From assembly GCA_049999765.1 (NCBI GenBank), contig JBNGIQ010009193.1, forward strand, positions 1 to 32,271: a stretch of 32,271 nt of DNA. The letters are read 5' to 3'. The notes under the pieces are model-generated. The model did no database searches and was not told the DNA's origin. It worked only from the letters and a program-made list of their open reading frames with translations. Of the stretch, positions 24,862 through 32,271 are shown one piece after another. The position numbers were made by a program, and so were the translations under genes. Numbering within the stretch: position 1 is the stretch's first letter; each line of letters opens with the position of its first letter. This DNA comes from Phaeoceros laevis. Taxonomy: Eukaryota; Anthocerotophyta; Anthocerotopsida; Notothyladales.

Positions 24862-26300
24862 TGCTTCGCCATCCAGGTGAGCCCTCAGGCTACTGCCAAC
24901 ACAGTAGGGCCAGCTGAGGAAATAGAAGACATGGAGTTCGTCACGCCCACAGGAGAAATCAAGATGGCTAAGGTAGGCAAGCACCTTTCACAAGATGAAA
25001 GAAATGCACTGCTCGTGCTGTTCTCCAGATTCTCACTTGTGTTTGTTGACAAGTATTCGGAATTACAACAGACTCCGAACTTTGAACATGTCATTGACCT
25101 CAAAGAAGATGCCCAGCCGCGCATGCAGAAGTGCCGAAGATTGAAGCCAGAATACATACAGTCGGTGCACGATGAGGTAGCTAATCTCTTACATGCAAAG
25201 TTCATTTACCCTGTGAAATACGCTGAGTGGATTTCACCTATTGTAGTAGTCAAGAAAAAATCCGGTCTGCCTAGGATGTGCATAGACTACAGGGCTCTTA
25301 ATGATGCCAGAGTGAAAGATCATTTTCCTACGCCACATATCGATGACATACTAAACGAAGTGGCTGGCAACGAGATGATTAGGTTGTTAGATTGCTATGC
25401 CGGGTACCATCAAATAAAAGTAGCCGAAAAGGATCAACTGAAGACTACTTTCATCACCCCACAAGGTATATTTGCTTACAGGGTCATGCCTTTTGGGCTA
25501 ACTGATGCGTTTGCCTCATATCAAAGGAGAATGGCCGAGGTACTGGCTGAGCTCATTGGAAAGATCTTGAGGATCTTTGTAGACGACATTGCGGTGTACA
25601 GCCCTCAGAGCAAACACATTCACAACCTGGAAACTCTGCTACAAGCACTATCCGATGCCAGGTTAAGTTTGAACGTTAGAAAAAGCTTCTTTTGCATCAA
25701 GAGAGGTAGGCTGCTAGGCCATATTGTAAGCCAAGATGGCATCCAGGTTGATCCAGAAAAGATTGCAAAATTTTGCAACTTGCCCCCGCCCAGAAATGTG
25801 TCTGAGGTGAAGGGTTTTACCTGTTCTTGCAACTACTTCTGAAGATTGGTGCCAGAGATCACTGAGGTAGCTCTGCCACTCTACCAGCTAACGCACAAGA
25901 ACAAAGAATTTGAGTGGACACCTGCATGTGCCAAGGCCTATGAAGATTTGAAGGCAAAAATGCAGACCACTGTTATGGTGTTGCCACCAGACTGGAGTGA
26001 CACTTTCTATGTGTCAATAGAAACCCTGGCTAGCTCATTAGAGGCCAACTTGTTCCAGAAAAATAAAGAGACTGGCCTCTTCCACCCTGTCTACTTTGGT
26101 AGCAGGATTAAGAGCAGCGCAGAGAAAAACTACTCTAAGATAGAGCAGTATGTGTGCGCCATGGTGTGGAGCCTGGAAAAGTACCGCCATTGTTTACAGG
26201 GAGTGCACTTTGTATTTCTAGTGCGGCATCATGCCCTCAGATACTTGATGGCGGTTCCTAATCCCACTGGAAGGATTGCTAAGTGGATTAGCAACTCACG
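24862..26300 (+). pseudogene. pol: Reverse transcriptase and RT-linked RNase H of element 3
   Basis: Complete gypsy RT: primer-binding region with CIDYRALN (about 25276), LLDCYAGYHQI (about 25384-25416), VMPFGLTDA (about 25486) and the catalytic FVDD (about 25576). A TGA at 25840-25842 falls where R is expected in the NYFRR box, consistent with CGA to TGA. The following RNase H (about 25915-26300) keeps the fold and the YFGSRIKSSAEKNYSKIE box. The first catalytic Asp is not found (IETLASS instead of DAS) and the TDH motif reads VRH. A frameshift near 26290 ends this frame. Catalytic loss in this domain, with RT motifs intact, suggests a structural role. Confidence 0.88.
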
Positions 26301-27050
26301 GGATGGGACTTCGTGATTCAGCTAAAAACTATAACCTTCCAGAAACTGGAAGCGGGCCTATGTGGTTATGTCCTTGAAGAGGCTAAGCCGGGGTTACCCG
26401 AGCCACAGCACACCAATGATGAAGAAGATCAGGTCGTACTAGTGCTAACTGGAGCTAGTAGCAGCAAAAAGAAGAGGATTATAAAGCTACGCGACCTGGC
26501 AGCCACGATGGATGACAGTCCGTCTGGTCCTAGTGTGCAGTCAGAGAATAAGGACGGTGCCCTAGAAGATGCCCAGAAAGATTCCATTTTAGCTGGTCGA
26601 GATGATGTGCACGAATTATGGTTTGATGGAGCCTCCATGCAAAAAGGCATGAACGCTGCCATTGGGTATGTGTTGCGGGACCTGGAGAAGAAGGTGCTAG
26701 TACAGGCCGGTACGTGCATTGGGCCTGCCACATGCAATGAAGCAGAGTATGAGGCCATCATAGCAGGGCTCAAAGAGGCCTTGCGGCAGGGAGTGGAATA
26801 TGTAATAGTATATGGCGACAGTAAGTTGGTAATTAAACAATTACAGGGATGGTTCGGCATTCGTGCATTACACTTGAAACCCCTGTATGAGACAGCCATG
26901 GGCTTGCTACATCAACTTAAAGGGACAGAGCTGAAGCATATTCCTCGTCATATGAATACACTAGCAGATGAATTGGCCGGGATGGCTCTAGGCCCCGCAA
27001 GGACAGCTACTCCTCAGACTCCTGCAAGTGGGGACTCGTCCCAGAGGTCC
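26301..27050 (+). pseudogene. pol: Second RNase H of element 3 (archaeal/plant type, catalytic residues intact)
   Basis: After an acidic/Lys linker, an RNase H of the RVT_3 type spans about 26611-27000. Catalytic set: D in LWFDGAS (about 26624), E in NEAEYEA (about 26739), D in VYGDSKL (about 26818), D in LADELAG (about 26965). It is in one frame with the rest of the downstream pol. An extra RNase H of this kind is known in the Tat lineage and is thought to come from a host-like gene. It has no defects of its own; it is called a pseudogene only because the whole polyprotein is interrupted. Confidence 0.88.
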
Positions 27051-27480
27051 TTCTCAATACAGTTGGGCACCAGCCCGTCCCAGGCCAAAACCGGTTACAG
27101 ACTGTATTTTGCAACCGTTTTCAGGCCCGAATCCAACGCTGCTGGCATGGGAGTAATGATATGCGATGAACAAGAGGAAGCCATCGACGGTTTTGGAGAA
27201 TACGAGCCCTGCTGCAGTGACTACGAAGCGGACTTGGCATGCCTACACCATGGATTATCCCGATGCTTGGATATGGAACTCAAACGACTTAATATATTCA
27301 GCCATTGTCATTTACTGTCGCATATCGGGAGCAACGAAGTCAGCTGTTCAGAGGGGAGAATTCACCAACTTTGGAGGGATGTAAAGGCGTGCCTGGACCA
27401 GTTGGAATGCTAGTAGGTCACCCTGATATCAAGGACCCAGAAGTGGAAAGCTCTAGAGCATGCAGAGAGCTGCATTACAC
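27051..27480 (+). pseudogene. pol: Third, degenerate RNase H-like domain of element 3
   Basis: A segment starting about 27094 parallels the second RNase H along its whole length. LYFAT stands against LWFDG, NAAGMGVMI against NAAIGYVLR, SDYEADLACL against AEYEAIIAGL, LNIFSHCHLL against VIVYGDSKLV, and ISRTQKWKALEHA against IPRHMNTLADELA, the last without gaps. All four acidic catalytic positions are changed (D to A, E to D, D to H, D to L). Two consecutive TAG codons at 27411-27416 interrupt it and fall exactly where the alignment predicts two residues. I infer a tandem duplicate or second capture that lost activity. Confidence 0.65.
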
Positions 27481-28805
27481 CACCCGTGCTAGAGGAAGGC
27501 CAGGTATTTGCGGTGGCGGTACAAAATCCTTTCAAGTTCTATAGCCAGATTATAGACTATATGTTTCACGGGAGATATCCCGATCATGCCACAGCACATG
27601 AGAAACACAAACTGGAGCACATCTCACGCCCATTTACTTTTGAAAATGACAGACTATACCGATGTGGCCGGGACGGGGTGAACAAAGCCTGTGCTTTGGC
27701 TGCAGAAATTCCAGGATTACTGTTCGAAGCCCACGATAGCTGCATGTGTGGTGGCCACTTCGATTCAACCGCCACTGCGCACAAGGTGCTGCCTGCAGGC
27801 TGGTGGTGGCCAACTTTATTCAAGGATGTAAAGGCTTACTGTCAGCAGTGTCGAGAATGTCAGGTACATTCTAAAGTTTTGCATGGCGCTAATAGCCTGT
27901 GTCCCATTTTGTCAGTCATTCCATTTGCCAAATGGGCAATTGATGTGGTCGGGCCTATCAAGCCAGCCAATGCTCAAGGCAATCAGTACATCATAGTAGC
28001 TACTGAGTATGTTATTAGGTGGGTAGAAGCTAAAGCAGTGCCAGTGGCCACAGGTGAGGTGGTAGCTGGATTTCTGTTTGCTCACATAGTTACCCGGTTT
28101 GGATGCCCGTCAGAATTGGTATCTGATCAAGGCACCCACTTCCTGAATCAAGTAGTTTCCTGCTTCAACCAAATCTACTTGATCCAGCACAGGCTGACTA
28201 CTGCTTACCACCCTTAGTGTAATGGGTTGGTGGAGCGTACCAACAGGGTGATAGTAAAAATAATGGCAAAGTTAGTTTCTTCCAATCCTAGGGACTGGGA
28301 CTGGTACCTGGATGCCTCTCTGTGGGCATACAGAACCCGAACCAAGTCTTTCTTGAAGTGTTCCCCTTTTGACTTAGTATACGGAGTGCAAGCAAGAGTG
28401 CCCTCTCAGGTGGAGCGTGATGCCACTGCATACGCTGCCGCTACATCTTTGATAGATGAGGAAGATCTCATTGACCCCTTGGAAGTACGGTTGCTGCAGC
28501 TCGAAGAAGTGGATGAGGCGAGGATGGATGCTTTGGACTGCATGGAGGGAGAACAGCAATTGCATAAGTCCTCCTACCCCAGTCGTGGTCCCAATAGAGC
28601 ATTGAAACTTGGCGATTTAGTGCTAAGACTGAACATGCGCAGGTACCTCAAGAAAGAGAAACAAGCAAAGCTAAAACCTCCTTGGGAGGGGCCATACTTC
28701 CTCACTGCTGTGTATGAAAATGGGTCGGCGACAATCACTGATATACGAGACAATCCCGACCATTTGAGGGTGAGCCTGGCTCATCTTAAAAAGTACTGGT
28801 GTTAG
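27417..28805 (+). pseudogene. pol: Integrase of element 3
   Basis: Continues in the same frame as the RNase H domains. The N-terminal zinc domain has an H-x-H pair in AHDSCMCGGHF (about 27730-27762) and CQQC-x2-C (about 27841-27860). The catalytic core has D in WAIDVVGP (about 27942), D in VSDQGTHF (about 28124) and E in NGLVERTN (about 28233). A TAG at 28215-28217 precedes NGLVE where Q is usual, consistent with CAG to TAG. A C-terminal GPY/F-like box, PWEGPYFLTAVYENGSA, lies near 28681-28730. The frame ends with TAG at 28803-28805. Confidence 0.9.
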
Positions 28806-31800
28806 GATGGGCATGCTTGGCAGCCAACCCAAAAAAAAGAGTGACATTAGATCAAGAAAAGACAAAAAGAGAGTGTTGTGAATTCCTGCTCTGGATTACG
28901 AAAAAATCTATCATGATGCTGAGTGAAGAAAGCTGGGAGCAGCCTGTAGCTGCCCCCTAAGAATAAGCTATGTGAGGATAAAAAGAAATAATTTGCATGT
29001 GTGGTATGAATGTTGTACAGATGGAGTGAAGGGCATCAACAGGTATGACTCTAACCCTTCCTCCCCGTAGCTGGTAGTTTGGTGACCGCCAGAGCACAGG
29101 GAGGAGGGGCTAGTAAGCCATCCTGGCCCTGTGACGGCACACCTCACAGATAAGATGTTGTGATGATAGAAAAAATTAAGTATGTTCGAGATGGTTGTAA
29201 AATTGGCATCCTAATGCCTTGTAGAAAGAATGTCCTGTGAGAACGCTGCTGTTGCGAGTCATAGCACTAGCGAAACCTGGAAAAGAACAGTCTGAGTGAC
29301 CGCCTGAATGTTGAGTAAGATTCCTGATGGTGTGAATAATGATAAAAGTCTTTGATATCTTGGTTCCTGTCCTCTTTTCTAGAACCTGATCTGAGGAGAT
29401 CTGATTTCAGAGAAGGGGCAGGAACCGACCAGCCCAAGTCCAAAACACTGCTGTAAATGAGTCCCTGGTCCTTGAATGTTAGTAGCCGCCAGCCTGCCAG
29501 GTCTGTTTGCGTGGAGGCTGCCACATGAATAGTTTAAAATGTGAGATTGGCTATGCCTAAATCGAGAGGAGAGCCTGGACGGAATGATGCCCAGCGCTGC
29601 AAGAGATTTTGAAGCATGTAAGACCAGGTTTACAGTTGAAAATTTAAAAGACTCTAGGTCAGGCCTCGTTCCTGCGATCGGACCCTTGCAATAATGCTGC
29701 AACGGTCCAATTGCAGAGAACGGGACCTGATCTAGTTGGAAAAAGAGAAAACGTATAACATTCTCATGCTTAGGAATGGCACGAAGGAATGATGTTATCG
29801 AAGCTATGAGAAATATGTGCTGAAACTACTATGTGCCTGTACACGCGATGTTGACAAAAGATGAGTAGCTCGGTTGCCCGAGTACATACGCGTGAGTATG
29901 AATTAGGACCGACACGAGGACTAGGAGCCAGGTGTCATCAATTGCTTGCGACTATGAAAAGAGTCAGTAAATCAAAATAAGAAGTATTACCTGCAATGTG
30001 AAAAGTAACTGTTGCAGCGAAAGTAGATGGAATTATTAGAACTTGCTGGAAGCATGCTTAGCGGTCACTGCTAGCCAAAGCATGCATTGCCAGTCTGACG
30101 AAAGTGGCATTCATGCCGTGCCGCTTGAGGACAGTGGCATGCAACCGTCACAACACACTAGAACTCGGTGCCCGCTTGAGGAACAAGTGTAATACAAGTA
30201 CGCGATAGAGGAACAGACAGTGCTAGGACGCGCCTCGGCAAGGAATCGGAGCGGAGCCAAGAGAGCTGTCGCAGCCGAGGGGAGAACCAGTCGTGGTGCA
30301 AGTGTTAGAGCCTGGCCGGCCTGGATTTCAAGTGGAGCCCCAGTATGAAGAGGCGAGTGACGAAACCGAAGGCGCTGGGCTGCTGCTCACAAGCATGGCG
30401 CGAGGTAAGAACTAGTAGTCGTGACGATTGAATTCAGCATTCATGAAGATGCGTGGATGAACAAGTGTTGAATGATAATGTTTGAGCTAAGCCGTGGTCG
30501 GGCTGCACCAGACTGGTCAGGAATTGACGCCAGCAAGGGCAGTCACCGCCGCGATGCAAGAAGAAACCAAGATAAAAAACGATGTGGTACTCGTCGGAGG
30601 ACGGTGCTGAGGGAGGCAGGAGGCAGGCTTCTGTGCTGCTGCTCTTCTCAGTACCGGCTTCCGGCCAGTACGAGGAGTCTACTAACCACTAACATGGAGA
30701 AGCGTGACAAGAGGTTCACTCACGACTGCCAAAGACGCAATCTAGGTACGGTGCAGGTGTTAGAGCCTGGCTGGTGACTGTTGAGTTGAAATTCGAGGGT
30801 AAGCATGCCCGCTGTTGAGTAGTGATGTTTCATCCCTTGTGGCAGGAGCAAGGAGCCACTAACTGAATTGTGATGTCTGAAAACCAGCGCCAGGAACAGG
30901 AATCATGTGGCTTGGTCAAATACCTCTGAAGAAGAATGTTTGGAACAAACATACAAGGAAAATTGCTGCCCTGACTGCCGGTTAACTACCTTGTCAAAGG
31001 AATCCCGAGTGACCCTGAGCATGCTGTGATGTCATGAGGCAGCCAAGAGTCATGGTGGTAGCTGGAAGAACAAGGGACAGGAAAAAATATGCAAAGAAAA
31101 GGTAAGAACCAACTAAAGCCATCTTTCCCATGTTGCAGTTCTTGATACGTGCTTACTAAGAACTGTTGTGCGACGGTGCAATGCCCAGGAGCCATGCCCT
31201 GCCTAGAGAGGCGGAATTGTGCTTCCCCGCCGCCTGTTTTGCTGGGAAAAAGGAAAGGTAAAAACCTGAATGACGCATGACTTGCTGGCTGCTAGCGCTG
31301 ATACTCTAAGCTGGGATGTGCAAATTGTGAGTGGGAGCCTAGCATGAATGCCTCAGGAGAGTGCACCCTCGTCCAGTCATCAAGTGATGATAATTAGCAA
31401 GGAATGCTGCCGGAGACAAGGAGAAGACACCAAGCTGCTCCAAAGCCAGGACTACCCTCGGTCATTTCGTGAAGAATGTGTCTGTTGGTCCCCTGTCAGG
31501 CACGTTCGGCACGAAGTGACCCAGTGTGTCCGAGGCTTATTGATGACAAAATACCGATCTACCAAGAAGAAGTTGGCATCTGGAATGTTTCAGGTCTCGA
31601 AGCACGCTCTACGACACTATGTCCTATGCTCAATCATCGCAGGGTAGGCTTCCGAGACCCCAAGGGTTCTAGATGACATGTCAAATTGAAGCAAAATGGT
31701 AGACTACCTAAGTGAGAATTTCTGTATGTGAGAAGTGGCTGTGAGCATGATCTCCTGTTACCAGCCTCTCAATGATAGCAAAAATCAAGTGCCATGGATA

Positions 31801-32116
31801 GACGTGCACAGATGGTCTTGAGTTGAGAAAGAACATCTTGCAATTGTTGTGTTTGATGACCGGCTGTTGCAAGGCGGGCTTTCGCAGCCTTAGGCGTTCT
31901 GGCTGTATTGGAGTACGTGAAGATCAATAGTTAAACGCGCAAGTAAGTAGGTAGAGTAACCCCATATGGTAGACGAGGTGATGATGGTAAGAAGTAGTTA
32001 AATTTCTTTTTATTCATTGTTGTCCAGAAATGAAAAGTTAATTGATTGTTCATCAGACCCTTGCCGAGTGATTAGAGGGATAGGCGGGGTTAGGTCCCTT
32101 GAAGCTGGGTGCCAAA
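28806..32116 (+). other. Long 3' non-coding region of element 3
   Basis: About 3.3 kb between integrase and 3' LTR, as often found in Tat-lineage elements. No convincing gene: the ORFs on both strands are under 110 codons and without recognisable motifs. It contains repeated words, for example gtgttagagcctggc at about 30303 and 30758 and ccgcttgagga-like words at about 30122 and 30172. The region just before the LTR (32070-32116) holds the candidate polypurine stretch gaagctgggtgccaaa. Confidence 0.7.
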
Positions 32117-32271
32117 TGTCAAAGGGACTTTTCGTTAGTAACTAAAAAGAGTAAAAAAAGTAAAAGATGAAACGCCTAAGCAGCAACGGGTAAACGCGTA
32201 TCGACGTACTACCTGTTAACTAATACTTATGAGATCGCTAGATACTATTTAGGTCTGGCTTGCGGCCTACG
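32117..32271 (+). repeat. 3' LTR of element 3 (cut by window end)
   Basis: Starts TGTCAAAGGGACTTTTCG and matches the 5' LTR from 22050 with about 2 substitutions in the first 100 bp. It carries one copy of the roughly 40-bp unit that is duplicated in the 5' LTR. It continues past the window. Confidence 0.9.

Larger units (their letters stand above)
22050..32271 (+). mobile_element. Tat-like Ty3/gypsy LTR retrotransposon (element 3), runs off the window end
   Basis: Order: 5' LTR, primer binding site, gag with two CCHC knuckles, protease, RT, RT-linked RNase H, an extra archaeal/plant-type RNase H, a further RNase H-like fold, integrase, about 3.3 kb of non-coding 3' sequence, 3' LTR. Gypsy order with an additional RNase H before integrase and a long 3' region is the hallmark of the plant Tat lineage. 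The visible LTR parts differ at only about 2 sites in 100 bp plus one tandem duplication, yet the coding region has several stops and frameshifts. The 3' LTR is cut by the window end, so the right target-site duplication is not visible; bases left of the 5' LTR are ttagtact. Confidence 0.88.

Noticed and set aside
26429-26899. 156-codon minus-strand ORF
   Set aside because: Shadow of the RNase H coding frame on the plus strand, which has the catalytic motifs.
29267-29702. Antisense ORFs (85 and 107 codons) in the 3' region of element 3
   Set aside because: Short, overlapping in different frames, no recognisable motif; not enough to call the antisense gene known from some Tat elements.

Overview
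This is a window of a eukaryotic nuclear genome from the green plant lineage. The evidence is two spliced genes with GT-AG introns whose products resemble plant MSH3 and the plant HAM/TIP60-type histone acetyltransferase, plus Ty3/gypsy LTR retrotransposons, one of them of the plant Tat type with an extra RNase H. My best guess is a repeat-rich streptophyte alga (a charophyte such as Chara), but a bryophyte or lycophyte is not excluded. Two runs of exactly 100 N (491-590 and 14146-14245) are assembly gap placeholders.

Layout. Positions 1-6421 hold a decayed minus-strand gypsy element (LTRs 144-598 and 5422-5830) with gag, protease and a partial RT. It lacks RNase H and integrase and instead ends in an acidic/proline-rich ORF. 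A 135-bp direct repeat lies on both sides (1-135 and 6287-6421). Positions 6422-11500 are a graveyard of element fragments: a possible gag fragment, a 63-bp tandem repeat, a minus-strand RNase H piece, a minus-strand zinc-finger tail like those of non-LTR reverse transcriptases, a plus-strand integrase piece, and an LTR beginning at a perfect palindrome.

Positions 11964-21907 form a gene island of two divergent housekeeping genes. MSH3 (mismatch repair, minus strand, about 13 exons) and a MYST-family histone acetyltransferase (plus strand, 14 exons, 455 codons reconstructed) start only 115 bp apart and must share a promoter region. One MSH3 exon runs into the second N gap.

From 22050 to the window end lies a plus-strand Tat-like gypsy element: 5' LTR 22050-22765, PBS, decayed gag with two zinc knuckles, protease, RT, an RT-linked RNase H lacking catalytic Asp residues, an intact second RNase H, a third degenerate RNase H fold, a complete-looking integrase, about 3.3 kb of non-coding 3' sequence, and the start of the 3' LTR at 32117. 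Its 5' LTR begins 142 bp after the acetyltransferase stop codon.

The most interesting points are the dead-live-dead triple RNase H arrangement of the last element, the MSH3/acetyltransferase head-to-head pair, a recursive-splice-like site and a catalytic-domain insertion in the acetyltransferase, and the non-canonical C-terminal ORF of the first element.
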